This document shows, piece after piece, positions 16,162 through 26,475 of a DNA stretch of 64,000 bases. This DNA comes from Streptococcus urinalis 2285-97. GTDB taxonomy: Bacteria; Bacillota; Bacilli; Lactobacillales; Streptococcaceae. The stretch spans positions 1,874,001-1,938,000 of the forward strand of contig NZ_AEUZ02000001.1 of NCBI RefSeq assembly GCF_000188055.2, given 5' to 3'. The notes beneath the pieces are model-generated. The model was given only the letters and a program-made list of their open reading frames with translations, had not been told where the DNA came from and searched no databases. How positions within the stretch are numbered: position 1 is the stretch's first letter; every line of letters starts with the position of its first letter. Made by a program: the position numbers and the translations under genes.

Positions 16162-17322
16162 ATGCCGAAACAGTTGAGCAAACGAGTATCAAATTACGAA
16201 CTCTTTTTTGATTTGTCCATGGTTATGGCCATTTCTAATTTAACATCATCCATACATATTAGTCATTTGATCTTTAGTAACCTCTTTGCCTTTATTATGG
16301 TCAGCGTCATTTTGTTAAATGTTTGGTACAATGAACTTTTTTACTATAATAAATATGGTGATTCTCGTCGTATCGATATTTTTACAGTTGTTGCACTCAT
16401 GTTTGTCATGGGAAATCTAGCCCTCAATTTTAATTTTGGAATGGTCAAAATGACAGCTGGCACCCATCGGGTCATCTGGTTTAACAGTCTTTTAATATTA
16501 GCTTATCTGATTATTGCTCTGCAATTTTTCTTGAAAGGTCGAGTACTTGGTTTTAATAATGATATTAAAACTCATATTGTCAGGCTTTTAGTTGCTGCGG
16601 TTAGTCTCATCCCTTTTGCTGTGGGACTGATCGGTGCAAGCCCCGTTACTTCACTAATTTATCTTATACCTTTTATCAGTCACTATCTGATCCGTTTTGA
16701 TAAAAATGCTGACCGGAATGGTCTCAATTTTCCACATATGATGGAGCGAATGCAACTGATGACTATTCTAGTCTTTGGAGAAACTGTCATTGCCATCATA
16801 CAGACCTATCCTTTATCCAGTCATCCAATTGATAGTATCTTGCTCTTTCTAGGTATGGCTCTACTTTTCATGTTTTACATGACTCAAACCTTCCTCAGTA
16901 TTGACCATCATTCTAATCGTGAGGCTAGTCTTCTATTCTTTGCTCATCTCTTAATTTTCTTGGGTGTCAATTTCTTTACAGTTGGTATTGAATTCCTAGT
17001 TGATGCTCATCATGCTAGTATTGGTCACTGGTTATTTCTCTTTGGCGTCTTACTCTACTTTATTGGTGTCTTGTCGACTGCTATTTACAACCAAGAACTC
17101 TATAGATTCAATAAAAGTGCTTGGTTTCTTTTTATCTTCATCATTCTTCTCAGTGGAATTGTCATTGCCCTTTCTGGTACAAGAGTATGGCTACTTGGTC
17201 TAATCCTTATTATTTCAGCACACAGTATCTCTCGACTCAATATGCTATTTAGACGAAAAACACGTGAACGTAACCATATCGCACATCCAGATCCTACAAA
17301 AAATAGAAGAGATTTTTCGTAG
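16162..17322 (+). CDS. LtrA family (low temperature requirement protein A) membrane protein
   Basis: A 386-residue integral membrane protein with about ten hydrophobic segments, matching the LtrA family in length. The N-terminal NYELFFDLSMVMAISNLT and the internal MERMQLMTILVFGETVIAII are characteristic of that family. LtrA was named for a Listeria cold-growth phenotype, but the transported or sensed molecule is not known. It is monocistronic with TAGGAGGG before the ATG and a strong terminator downstream. Confidence 0.85.
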   Translation: MPKQLSKRVSNYELFFDLSMVMAISNLTSSIHISHLIFSNLFAFIMVSVILLNVWYNELFYYNKYGDSRRIDIFTVVALMFVMGNLALNFNFGMVKMTAGTHRVIWFNSLLILAYLIIALQFFLKGRVLGFNNDIKTHIVRLLVAAVSLIPFAVGLIGASPVTSLIYLIPFISHYLIRFDKNADRNGLNFPHMMERMQLMTILVFGETVIAIIQTYPLSSHPIDSILLFLGMALLFMFYMTQTFLSIDHHSNREASLLFFAHLLIFLGVNFFTVGIEFLVDAHHASIGHWLFLFGVLLYFIGVLSTAIYNQELYRFNKSAWFLFIFIILLSGIVIALSGTRVWLLGLILIISAHSISRLNMLFRRKTRERNHIAHPDPTKNRRDFS

Positions 17323-17375
17323 GTTATTGAAACTCATCTCGTAAAGAGACTAATATAAAAATTAAATACATTAAT

Positions 17376-17410
17376 AAACTAAGCTTCCTTATATAAGGAA
17401 GCTTAGTTTT
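17376..17410 (+). terminator. Terminator after the LtrA gene
   Basis: A perfect palindrome with arms AAAACTAAGCTTCCTTA-type (15-bp core arms around TATA) followed by TTTT. Confidence 0.85.
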
Positions 17411-17781
17411 CTATTTTTAACAACCAAGTGACTTTTTTTGTGTATCTTATAATGAGATTTTGGAAGTTCCTTAAAATTTCTACCGAATTTTTATCCTCTC
17501 AAATAGCAAAAATTAATTATTTATTTGATACTTAATCTTTTTATCATTTCAATACGGTACTTTATTCGATATTTAGAAGTGATCTTCCAATTTTCTAATT
17601 CTTGTCGCTTAAAAAGCAAGTTTACTTATTTAATAACCGAATCATTTTGTTTCTTATTCCATTGTAAGTATTATCTTTATCTTCCATTTAAGATATTATT
17701 AAATTTTTCAATATTATTAAACGACTATTAATAATATTTATCATTTTTTACAATTTTTTGTAAAAAAATAAAACATTAGTA
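17411..17781. other. Gene-free AT-rich region before the giant adhesin
   Basis: No gene or RNA is recognised. Short open frames here have no ribosome binding sites and no recognisable products. Confidence 0.5.
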
Positions 17782-17810
17782 TTGTCAAACAACTTAATTT
17801 TGAGTATAAT
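17782..17810 (+). promoter_or_regulatory. Promoter of the giant adhesin
   Basis: TTGTCA (17782-17787) and TATAAT (17805-17810) are spaced by 17 bp. AAGGAGAA then precedes the ATG at 17841. Confidence 0.75.
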
Positions 17811-17840
17811 GATATGATTTTATTTTTCTAAGGAGAATAT

Positions 17841-20800
17841 ATGCGTTCTTTTAAGGCATTTACGACCAAAAGACAGACCTTTTCGTTACGAAAATTAACT
17901 GTTGGCCTTTGTTCTGTTTATCTTGGATCACTTTTGATTTTAGGTGGGCAAACTGTCTCAGCTGATTCACAAGTTACTCAACCAATTGATAGCGCTAATA
18001 CCACTGTAACAACAACTGCAATTACTGACTCACAATCTACAACTTCTACTGTTGAAAATAGCACTCAAGCTTCTGAAATAACAAGTACGACATCATCTTC
18101 AGAGTCAACAACTGCAATACAGAATTCTGAAACTACAAATACTAACAGTACTTCACAAAGTCTCAATTCTACAACTAGTCAAGACTCTCAACAATCAAGT
18201 ACTGCTCAGTTTTCTGAGTCAACAAGTTCTTCTATAGTTCAAAGTGCTGATTCAACCACTTTAAAAACAGCAACAAAGTTAGCTTTTCAGTCAAAATTGG
18301 CTTTAGTGACAACCGATACTAACAACAACCCAATTGCTAACTCATCAACACTGTCTGACAATACGAGTGGTATTGTAACAGCTTCTATCACGTCTAATAC
18401 AGCAACAACTAATTTATCTGTTGGTAATGCTATTACTGAAACATTTAATTTAAACGTTTCCGGGACAGGTGCTGATTATAATGGTGGCACTTTACAAGTT
18501 AAAATTACTAATGGTAAATTAACAACGATCAGCACGACACCTCCTAGAGGCGTTACTTATACTATTGAGTATGTGGGTAACGATGCTTATGTAACATACA
18601 CGCCAAACCTTCTAACGGGTGGTTCCGATTATCATATTGTTTTATCCTATAAGCCAAATATCACTGATAATGGAGGTACTTTTGAAGAAGCAGTAAGACC
18701 TGATAACAATTCAATCATCACTTCTGCACTCTTCTTAGATAAAGAAGGTTATCTTGTCAAAGATTTAGGAACAATTTCCCACCAATTTAAATCAGTAACT
18801 AATGGTGTTGGTGGTGGATCAAATATGTCACTTGGACAAGTTGTCGGTTACGATACCAATAAAGATGGAACCATTGATAGTGGGACAGAAGCCACCATTT
18901 CAATGTTTGTATGGACTGGTAACTGGAATGATGCCACGAAAACAGCATCTCGTGACTATAATGACCCTGGTACAGGCATTTATGATGGTAGAACAATCAA
19001 TGGACTTGGTGGAAATAACATTAATCAAGGTGCTCTTGTTGAACCAATTGTCAGTGGAACTTATGATTTACCATTAAGACCTTATCAAAGTCTAAGTCAA
19101 GCTTCAAAAGATTTTGGTTGGACCGAAGATGCGACAGGTTATCATTTGTCATTTGACCGTGAGCATAATCCTATTGGTGGTGATAGCACATCAAATTGGA
19201 ATAATTCATCAGATTATGTCCCTATCTCATTTGTTATTCAAGAAGGAGCGCCAGCTAAAGCTTTTAATGGTGATTATTATCAAACTGTAAATGCAACTTA
19301 CAATTTAAGTGATGGCACTTCTTACACGCGCACAAATACTGTTAAGCTTGTGACAACGGTACCAACTTCACAAGCATCCAATAGTGTTATTACTTTAGCC
19401 CAAAATTTATATAGTAACGGAGACTCTGAAATTATCTATGCACATGGTCAAGCTTACTATAAAACAGATATTTCTTTATCTACAGCAGCTCCATTAGATA
19501 CAAAGTATGCCATAGATAACTACACTGTCATAGAAGATACTGTCAATGATAATGAATATTACTATCAAGTAACAGTAGACGATCCTTCCACTCGTGGTAT
19601 TTTACAAAATGGTGGTAGTATTGATGTCTATGACAATACTACAGGCACAATGTTAGGAACTATTACCTATACAAATCAAACTCTTGATATTCCTGAATCA
19701 AGCAAAGTCTCTACCTTACGTTATCAGTTCAATAACTTCATCCTAGAAAAGAATTCTATCTCTACGGGTAATATTAGTAAATTTACGATTCGTGAGAACA
19801 CCTTCTTTGGTGATTGGAGAACTTTATATGATGATTCTACTATTACTAAGTTAACCTCAACCACTACTGCAACATTGACTAATTGTAGTGATGCCACTTC
19901 CGTAACACAAAGTAAATCAACCGACCTAACACGAACTGTTGTTTATGTGTCAATGGATGATGCTACTGGCGTTTCAACCTGGACATCACGAACAAATGTC
20001 CAAGGAGGTATTCAACACCAATACACAACCTATGCAAGTGAAGCAGCGACCACTGGGAGTCAGAAGCAAGAAATTGACTTAACTGCATATGAGCCACCAA
20101 TCAGAAATGCCTATCTTGTTGATTACGAATTAGTGCCATCAGACCTTTCCAAATTTAATGTGTATTATGATTTTGGCAATACTGGTAAAGATTTGTATGT
20201 CGAAAAGGCAGTTACAACTAAATCTGGAGACACTTCAAAACAAACGGTTTGGACACTGTCAAATAAGTATGTCATCAATGGTACCTACACCGTACAAACA
20301 ATTGGTTATTGGGACAACGTTGATGCTAACCTTATCCCTAAAGACGGTATCGATTTAGGTGTCGTTGAAGGTATCACTGTTACTGCTAAAAACTCAACAA
20401 CACGAACTGATACTTTCGTCTTACAGGCATCAACATCTTCAGGGGCTTTATCAAAAGTTAAAGGAGATGCTGATAGGCATTATACCTATGCAACGAGTGG
20501 CCATCGAATTTGTGATCAAGTCAATTTTGAAATTGACTATACCAATACTTCTGCAACAGACTTGACAAAGGTAGAACTGATTACACAGTTGCCTCGTCTT
20601 GGAGATGTCTACAATGATGGTAGTTCACGTAATTCTCAATTTGATGTTTATCTGACTTTTGCATCTACTATAGAACCTACTACTGGATGGCATGCCGTCT
20701 ACACTACTGCAACCGGAGATGCCCAAAGCATTGACAAAGCCACTTGGCTAACCGCAGATCAGGTAACTGATTGGTCAGCTATTACCAATATCAAATTTAT

Positions 20801-23800
20801 AAACGACATCCCAATACCAGCCAATACAACACTTCAATTTTTCATTAAAAATGCAGTTATCGCAAATAATGCAACGGAAGGCGAAACTGCTTATCTTTCT
20901 ACAAGTGATTCCGTTGATGGTGGTGTCTATTCTGAATCAAATACTGTTTCCATAAAAATGGCAACAACTATTCCTGATGGTAACCTCTATATCAATTATC
21001 TAAACACTGACGGGAATGTCATTAAACAGCAAATTGCTATGTTTAATGACCTAGAATCTGCATATGATGTTTCAGATAAAGATACTTATTATCCAGATAT
21101 TTTAACTGCTGACGATGGAACCTACTACAAATTAGTTGCGGCAAAGAGTGATAATGCACCTGTTACTGGCGTTTATTCCACAACTGATGCGGTTATGACC
21201 TATATTTATCAAAAAATGTATGGTTCTGTAGTTCTTCATTTCTTAGAGGAAGGAACAGAAAAAGAACTAGCATCTACTATTACCTATTTAGGAGAAAATA
21301 CTCCAGCAGGAACATATTATGATACGGTGGGAATTGTATATTCTGACGGTATTACAAGAGCCGATGGAGTCTTTTATCCAAGTAGATTTAACTTAGTTGA
21401 TGCTGATGGCACATTATACGCATTCAACTACAATAACCCAGATAATATTTCAGGTTTTGTACAAGAAGGTGTAACTGATGTTTACCTTTACTATGTAGCT
21501 CAGGACATGCGTAATAACTTGGTTGTAGAGTATTACACTCCAACTGATGATGGTGGTTTTTACCCTATCAAAGATATGGTTTTTCCTTACTCTGAATTAG
21601 GGGTATCTCCTAAAGTCAATGAATCTTACGACTTACACGATATTGGTGGTGTTAATTACCACCCAGAATACATAGTATATAACGGTACGCTTTACAAATA
21701 TAGTGATTATGGTGAAATGACTTATGGTACTGATACAGGAACCTTTACAATTGACCGAAATTACTTTGATGTCGTATTGATGTACTTACCAACAACTATA
21801 CAAGTCACTCAAGAAACTGTACTTCAGGATGCTGATGGTTCTGATTTAGGAGTATTATCTGAAAAAGAAGTAGTTGCGACTGATAAAAACTTTGGTGACG
21901 ACTATTCTACTCTAGCTAAAAACATTCCAGAAAACACTGATGTTACAAGTGACATGGGAGATTACCTCGAGCGTGTTATTACAACATACATATTAAAAGA
22001 TAATTCTGAAGCAACTGGCACTCTTCAAGATACTGACACTGAGTTAACTGAAGATGGTTCAAAAGATGTCGTATTTGTAGTTGTTAAAAATGTTGAAACT
22101 ATTAAGACTATGAAACAAGGTTCTGTTACAGTTACTCATCAAATTGAAGGTAAAGAGCCATTCATCAACAATCAACCTGTTGTGTCTGATCAAGATTACG
22201 GTACTACCTTTACAACTGAGTCTCAAATTCCAGCAACAACTACTCGTAACGTTGAGGAGGCTAACCGTACTGGTGTTGAAACGACAACTTATGAGCTTGT
22301 TTCTGTCACAGGTTTAGACGATTCTTCTACTAACGATAATGGAACTGTAAGTGGTAAAGTAGATTCTACTTTAGAAAGTATTGTTTACACTTACCGTCCA
22401 GTAGTCACTACTGACTGGGTAATGAAACAAGGTACAGTTACAGTAACTCATCAAATTGATGGTCAAACACCATTTGTAGACCACGAATCAGTAGTTGACG
22501 GTGACTATGGTCAAACATTCGAGACAACAACTCGTATTCCAGAAACAACTACTAGAACAATCGATGAAGCAAACCGTACTGGTGTTGAAACAACTAAATA
22601 TATCTTGGTAAGTGTAGAAGGGTATTCAACAAGTGCAACAAACACTGAGGGAACAATTGATGGGACAATTGACCAACCTAATCAAGATATTATTTATACC
22701 TATAAATCGGTTGTCAATACTAACTGGGTTGATAAAGTTGGTAGCATCACTCAAACCACTATTCTTGTGGATGAAAATGATAACCAACTAGAAGTATTAT
22801 CTCCGAAAGAAACAACCAGCGAAAATGGTGTTTATGGTTCTGAATATACTACAACAATCAAAGGGGTCCCAAGCAATCCTAAACCTGAGGTGGTAGATAA
22901 TGGTAATTCTATTACTACAACAATTACTACTTATGAAATCTTAGGGACACCTAGCAATGCAAATGGTACAATTCACTCAGATGTAACTGATGTCGTTTAT
23001 AAAGTAGTTAAACATGTAACAACAAATACTGTCATGAAAACGGGTGATGTGACTCAAACAACAATATTGGTAGATGAAGAGGGAAATCAATTAGACACAC
23101 TTTCTGAGAAAGAAACCCTACTTGATGATGCCGTTTATGGAACAACCTATACAACTTCAATTAAAGGAGTTCCCGAAAATAGTACTAAGCAAATTGATAA
23201 TGGCAATTCCATCACAACAACAACCACTGCTTACACAGTAGAACCTACTCCGGCTAATGCTGAAGGGATTATTCAATCACGTGAAACAAATGTCGTCTAT
23301 ACTGTTGTGAGACATATTACTGTTGAAACAATAATGAAAACGGGATCTGTCACTCAAATGACCCTTTTAGTAGATGAAAATGGCGACCAACTACAAGTGC
23401 TATCTGAAAAAGAAATCGTAAAAGATCATGTTGACTATGGTACTGGCTATAAGACTTTTGCTAAAGGAGTCCCAACTAATTCTTCTACGATTGAGGATGT
23501 AAGTGATCGCATCATCACGACGACAACGACATACGATTTGCAATATTCACCTTCAAATACAATTGGCTCTGTAACTGCACCAATGACTGACGTTATCTAT
23601 ACCATTATTAAACGAATCACTATCAGCGAAGTCATGAAAACGGGAACAGTTTCACAACAAACGATTTTGGTAGATGATGCAGGCAATTTAGTAGAACTCC
23701 TTTCACCTTCTGAAGTCATTGCTACCGGTGATTATGGAACCAATTATTCTTCAACAATTAAAGGCATCCCATCTTCTATTTCTGAAATTAGCCTTGTCGG

Positions 23801-24278
23801 AAATGATACCATCCAATACACCACTTCATATAAAATCCTTAGCCAAGAAAGTGTAACAGGTAAAATCGATTCTCCGAATAAAGAGATTACCTACAAAGTC
23901 ATTAAGGTGGTAACACGTGATCTTATTGGACATCAAGGTTCTGTTATTGTGAACTATGTTGACCAAGAAGGTAATAGACTAAAATCACCTGTTCTTGTTA
24001 CCAATTCAGCAAAAACAGATAGTGACTATGATACTAGCGCTTATAAACTAGCTACTATAACAACTTTTGATGGTAAAGTTTACAGATTAGTTGCTGTTCA
24101 AGGCGCCGAAGTTGGAAAAGTTCGTGAAGGCGAAACTCAGGTAACTTATGTCTTTCAAGAAGTTCTGAAAGTCATTACAAAATGGACAGATGAATCTGGT
24201 CACTTTCTTAAAAGTTCGGTGACATCAACAGTTACTCTTCCTGCCGGATCAATCAATCACCCAATATCAATTTGTTAA
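17841..24278 (+). CDS. Giant cell-surface adhesin with MucBP-like and tandem repeat domains, anchor out of frame
   Basis: A 2145-residue secreted protein. Residues 1-42 form a YSIRK-like signal (TFSLRKLTVGLCSVYLGSL). Residues 43-160 are Ser/Thr-rich, and a large N-terminal adhesin region follows up to about 1040. MucBP-like modules (YINYLNTDGNVI, VVLHFLEEG, LVVEYYTP) precede about seven repeats of roughly 100 residues. The repeats begin near residues 1318, 1430, 1530, 1633, 1734, 1834 and 1934 and often carry a VMKTG linker. A last MucBP-like module starts near 2032. The frame then ends with HPISIC, while the continuation YQFVKSITDENGNVTHIF and the LPSTGE anchor lie in the +1 frame. The break falls in ATCA x3 at 24248-24259. 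As written, the product would be secreted rather than wall-anchored. Confidence 0.9.
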   Translation: MRSFKAFTTKRQTFSLRKLTVGLCSVYLGSLLILGGQTVSADSQVTQPIDSANTTVTTTAITDSQSTTSTVENSTQASEITSTTSSSESTTAIQNSETTNTNSTSQSLNSTTSQDSQQSSTAQFSESTSSSIVQSADSTTLKTATKLAFQSKLALVTTDTNNNPIANSSTLSDNTSGIVTASITSNTATTNLSVGNAITETFNLNVSGTGADYNGGTLQVKITNGKLTTISTTPPRGVTYTIEYVGNDAYVTYTPNLLTGGSDYHIVLSYKPNITDNGGTFEEAVRPDNNSIITSALFLDKEGYLVKDLGTISHQFKSVTNGVGGGSNMSLGQVVGYDTNKDGTIDSGTEATISMFVWTGNWNDATKTASRDYNDPGTGIYDGRTINGLGGNNINQGALVEPIVSGTYDLPLRPYQSLSQASKDFGWTEDATGYHLSFDREHNPIGGDSTSNWNNSSDYVPISFVIQEGAPAKAFNGDYYQTVNATYNLSDGTSYTRTNTVKLVTTVPTSQASNSVITLAQNLYSNGDSEIIYAHGQAYYKTDISLSTAAPLDTKYAIDNYTVIEDTVNDNEYYYQVTVDDPSTRGILQNGGSIDVYDNTTGTMLGTITYTNQTLDIPESSKVSTLRYQFNNFILEKNSISTGNISKFTIRENTFFGDWRTLYDDSTITKLTSTTTATLTNCSDATSVTQSKSTDLTRTVVYVSMDDATGVSTWTSRTNVQGGIQHQYTTYASEAATTGSQKQEIDLTAYEPPIRNAYLVDYELVPSDLSKFNVYYDFGNTGKDLYVEKAVTTKSGDTSKQTVWTLSNKYVINGTYTVQTIGYWDNVDANLIPKDGIDLGVVEGITVTAKNSTTRTDTFVLQASTSSGALSKVKGDADRHYTYATSGHRICDQVNFEIDYTNTSATDLTKVELITQLPRLGDVYNDGSSRNSQFDVYLTFASTIEPTTGWHAVYTTATGDAQSIDKATWLTADQVTDWSAITNIKFINDIPIPANTTLQFFIKNAVIANNATEGETAYLSTSDSVDGGVYSESNTVSIKMATTIPDGNLYINYLNTDGNVIKQQIAMFNDLESAYDVSDKDTYYPDILTADDGTYYKLVAAKSDNAPVTGVYSTTDAVMTYIYQKMYGSVVLHFLEEGTEKELASTITYLGENTPAGTYYDTVGIVYSDGITRADGVFYPSRFNLVDADGTLYAFNYNNPDNISGFVQEGVTDVYLYYVAQDMRNNLVVEYYTPTDDGGFYPIKDMVFPYSELGVSPKVNESYDLHDIGGVNYHPEYIVYNGTLYKYSDYGEMTYGTDTGTFTIDRNYFDVVLMYLPTTIQVTQETVLQDADGSDLGVLSEKEVVATDKNFGDDYSTLAKNIPENTDVTSDMGDYLERVITTYILKDNSEATGTLQDTDTELTEDGSKDVVFVVVKNVETIKTMKQGSVTVTHQIEGKEPFINNQPVVSDQDYGTTFTTESQIPATTTRNVEEANRTGVETTTYELVSVTGLDDSSTNDNGTVSGKVDSTLESIVYTYRPVVTTDWVMKQGTVTVTHQIDGQTPFVDHESVVDGDYGQTFETTTRIPETTTRTIDEANRTGVETTKYILVSVEGYSTSATNTEGTIDGTIDQPNQDIIYTYKSVVNTNWVDKVGSITQTTILVDENDNQLEVLSPKETTSENGVYGSEYTTTIKGVPSNPKPEVVDNGNSITTTITTYEILGTPSNANGTIHSDVTDVVYKVVKHVTTNTVMKTGDVTQTTILVDEEGNQLDTLSEKETLLDDAVYGTTYTTSIKGVPENSTKQIDNGNSITTTTTAYTVEPTPANAEGIIQSRETNVVYTVVRHITVETIMKTGSVTQMTLLVDENGDQLQVLSEKEIVKDHVDYGTGYKTFAKGVPTNSSTIEDVSDRIITTTTTYDLQYSPSNTIGSVTAPMTDVIYTIIKRITISEVMKTGTVSQQTILVDDAGNLVELLSPSEVIATGDYGTNYSSTIKGIPSSISEISLVGNDTIQYTTSYKILSQESVTGKIDSPNKEITYKVIKVVTRDLIGHQGSVIVNYVDQEGNRLKSPVLVTNSAKTDSDYDTSAYKLATITTFDGKVYRLVAVQGAEVGKVREGETQVTYVFQEVLKVITKWTDESGHFLKSSVTSTVTLPAGSINHPISIC

Positions 24279-24536
24279 ATCAATAACTGATGAAAACGGT
24301 AATGTAACGCATATTTTCAAGAAATTATCTCAAGAAAAAACAACTATGCCAATGCCTTTAAGTCAAAATAGAATAAAAGATAGAAAAGTAGAAGGAAAAG
24401 ACCTATCTCATCAATTACCATCGACAGGTGAAAATGACAATAATAGTGCTTTCCTTACTATAGCTGCCTTATCACTATTATCTGGTATCGGTTTAGCTCT
24501 ACCAGGAAAAAGAAAGAAAGAAAGAAAAAATCTTAA
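24260..24536 (+). pseudogene. Displaced C-terminal end (LPXTG sorting signal) of the giant adhesin
   Basis: In the frame one base ahead of the main gene, coding continues smoothly through VKSITDENGNVTHIF to the sortase motif LPSTGE (codons 24415-24432), a hydrophobic segment (AALSLLSGIGLAL) and a basic tail (GKRKKERK). There is no start codon or ribosome binding site of its own suited to a surface protein. In this frame no stop follows for another 55 codons, through a terminator. One extra AAAG unit in the AAAG x4 tract (24509-24524) would end it at TAA 24534-24536, right after the basic tail, as expected. Confidence 0.8.
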
Positions 24537-24632
24537 GTCATTTTTAAGTTTAATAGACTATATTATTCTTATCCTAAAATTTTTTCTTTTTCATAACTCT
24601 CTAAAAAGCCAAGTGTTATTCTTGGCTTTTTA
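24532..24632 (+). ncRNA. CiaR-dependent small RNA (csRNA) unit 1, with promoter and terminator
   Basis: The CiaR box CTTAAG-N5-TTTAAG (24532-24548) is followed 10 bp later by a -10 TATATT (24559-24564). A transcript starting near 24571 with ATCCTAAAA would end at the hairpin 24603-24631 (AAAAAGCCAAG ... CTTGGCTTTTT), about 62 nt long. Box spacing, -10 placement and the body sequence match units 2-4 in this window. Streptococcal csRNAs are known CiaR-activated RNAs with strong terminators that pair with ribosome binding sites. The box overlaps the expected end of the adhesin gene. Confidence 0.7.
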
Positions 24633-24668
24633 TGTTTTTCAAAACTTTTCTATCCAAATTTCAACACA

Positions 24669-24698
24669 AAAAGCCCTAACTAAAGTTAGAGCTTTTTT
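24669..24698 (-). terminator. Terminator of the heterodimeric ABC exporter operon
   Basis: A hairpin of AAAAGCTCTAAC against GTTAGGGCTTTTT (minus strand, one mismatch) lies about 26 bp after the last stop of the operon. Confidence 0.75.
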
Positions 24699-24723
24699 AT
24701 CAGATTAATCACTTATACCAAGG

Positions 24724-26475
24724 TTAAGCAGCTTCAAATTGAGAATTATAAAGGTCTGCATAAAAGCCATTTTGTAACATAAGCGCTTCGTGATTTCCTT
24801 GTTCTATAATATTGCCATCTTTCATAACTAAGATTAGATCAGCATTTCGTATAGTTGATAGACGGTGTGCAATGACAAAGGAAGTACGACCCTCCATTAA
24901 TTTATCCATGGCATTTTGAATTAATTCTTCAGTTCTTGTATCAACTGAAGATGTTGCTTCATCAAGGATTAAGAGTGGGGCATCTTTCAAGAGGGCACGC
25001 GCAATAGTTAAGAGTTGTTTTTGACCAACTGACAAGGTTAAGGAATCATTTAAGACGGTATCATAGCCTTTTGGTAAGGTTCTGATGAAATGATCCACTC
25101 CAACTGCCTTCGCAGCGGCGACAACTTGTTCATCAGTAATGTGTTCTTGATTATAGATTAAATTTTCTTTGATAGTGCCTTCAAATAACCAGGTATCTTG
25201 TAAAACCATAGAGAAAGCATCATGAACTTCTTCACGAGTCATATCTTGAGTGTTGACACCATCAATAGCAATTCTACCTTGATTGATTTCATAGAAACGC
25301 ATCAGCAAATTGACGATAGTTGTTTTACCAGCACCTGTTGGTCCTACTATGGCAATTTTTTGACCTGCCTCAGCAATGGCAGAAAAGTCATTAATAATCA
25401 CTTTATCCGCATTATAACCAAAGGTCACATGTTCAAATGAAACATTCCCTTTAATATCTTGTAACTGACGTGTTTTCTTACTTTCTTCAAGCATTTCATC
25501 TTCATCAAGAAATTCAAAAACACGATTCATGGCAGCTGTTGCAGATTGTAATTGTGTCCCAGCTTGTGCGATTTGTGATAATGGTTGAGAGAAAATCCGT
25601 ACATAAGTCATAAATGCGACAATTGTTCCTATTGTGATTTTGTTATCAATAACTAAAGAAGCACCAACGACACAAACCATGACATAACCAAAATTACCAA
25701 TAAATTGCATCATCGGCATCATAATGCCAGAAAAGAATTGTGATTGCCACATTGACTTGTAAAGTTTATGATTGAGGTCAGTAAATGTTTCTTTAGATTC
25801 ATTAGCAGCACTATAGGTTGTCACCAAGTTATGACCCGTATACATTTCCTCAACAAAACCATTAAGATTTGCCAAATTTGCTTGTTGCTTTTTGAAGAAT
25901 GATTGTGATTTTGCCATGATAAAAATTGACAAAATAAAGCCAATTAAAACTGATCCTATCGCAGTCCACGCCATAGTTACATTAGTATGGAACATCATGA
26001 TAATAGAACCTACTAATAAAATAGTAGCGGAAACAAGTGAACCCAATGATTGGTTCAAAGATTGTGTCATTAAATCCACATCATTGGTGACACGAGACAA
26101 GGTATCCCCTTGTGAGTGACTATCAAAGTAGGCTAAAGGTACCTTGTTAATTTTTAGGGCAATCGAATCTCTCATCCGTTGTGAGAAGCGTTGAATAATC
26201 GTCGTCACTAAAAAATTAGCTATATAAGCAACAACTGCACCAGTGATATATAAAATCGCTAATGATCCTGCAATTTGACCGATTTTATCTAGATCTAATT
26301 GACCGGTTAATCCTTTTGTAATAGCATCAGTAATCTCTTTTAGCTTATCAGGTCCTATCACTGTAATAATGCTAGAAATAACTGTAAAAACAATAGCAAC
26401 TAAAAAGAAGATCCGGTAACCTTTGACATAAGGCATCATTTTAGAGATTAAGGATTTTTTTGTTTTATTTTCCAT
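24724..26475 (-). CDS. Heterodimeric multidrug ABC exporter, subunit B (EfrB/LmrD-like)
   Basis: A 583-residue fused membrane (residues 1-320, six helices) and ATPase protein. It has Walker A GPTGAGKTT, Walker B LLILDEATSSVD with the catalytic Glu, and H-loop IAHR, but the signature is LSVGQKQ with Val instead of Gly. With its partner (26465-28267, 11-bp overlap) it fits the type IV heterodimeric exporters such as EfrAB, LmrCD and TM287/288, which have one consensus and one degenerate ATP site. These export diverse drugs across the cytoplasmic membrane. A MarR regulator precedes the operon. Confidence 0.9.
   Translation of the reverse strand: MENKTKKSLISKMMPYVKGYRIFFLVAIVFTVISSIITVIGPDKLKEITDAITKGLTGQLDLDKIGQIAGSLAILYITGAVVAYIANFLVTTIIQRFSQRMRDSIALKINKVPLAYFDSHSQGDTLSRVTNDVDLMTQSLNQSLGSLVSATILLVGSIIMMFHTNVTMAWTAIGSVLIGFILSIFIMAKSQSFFKKQQANLANLNGFVEEMYTGHNLVTTYSAANESKETFTDLNHKLYKSMWQSQFFSGIMMPMMQFIGNFGYVMVCVVGASLVIDNKITIGTIVAFMTYVRIFSQPLSQIAQAGTQLQSATAAMNRVFEFLDEDEMLEESKKTRQLQDIKGNVSFEHVTFGYNADKVIINDFSAIAEAGQKIAIVGPTGAGKTTIVNLLMRFYEINQGRIAIDGVNTQDMTREEVHDAFSMVLQDTWLFEGTIKENLIYNQEHITDEQVVAAAKAVGVDHFIRTLPKGYDTVLNDSLTLSVGQKQLLTIARALLKDAPLLILDEATSSVDTRTEELIQNAMDKLMEGRTSFVIAHRLSTIRNADLILVMKDGNIIEQGNHEALMLQNGFYADLYNSQFEAA

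Noticed and set aside
17525-17731. 68-codon frame before the giant adhesin
   Set aside because: AT-rich, Phe/Leu/Tyr-rich translation with no ribosome binding site. It looks like chance.
22100-24000. CRISPR-like or satellite DNA repeats
   Set aside because: The repeats are about 300-bp coding modules of the adhesin with divergent DNA, not short direct repeats with spacers. No CRISPR array is present in the window.
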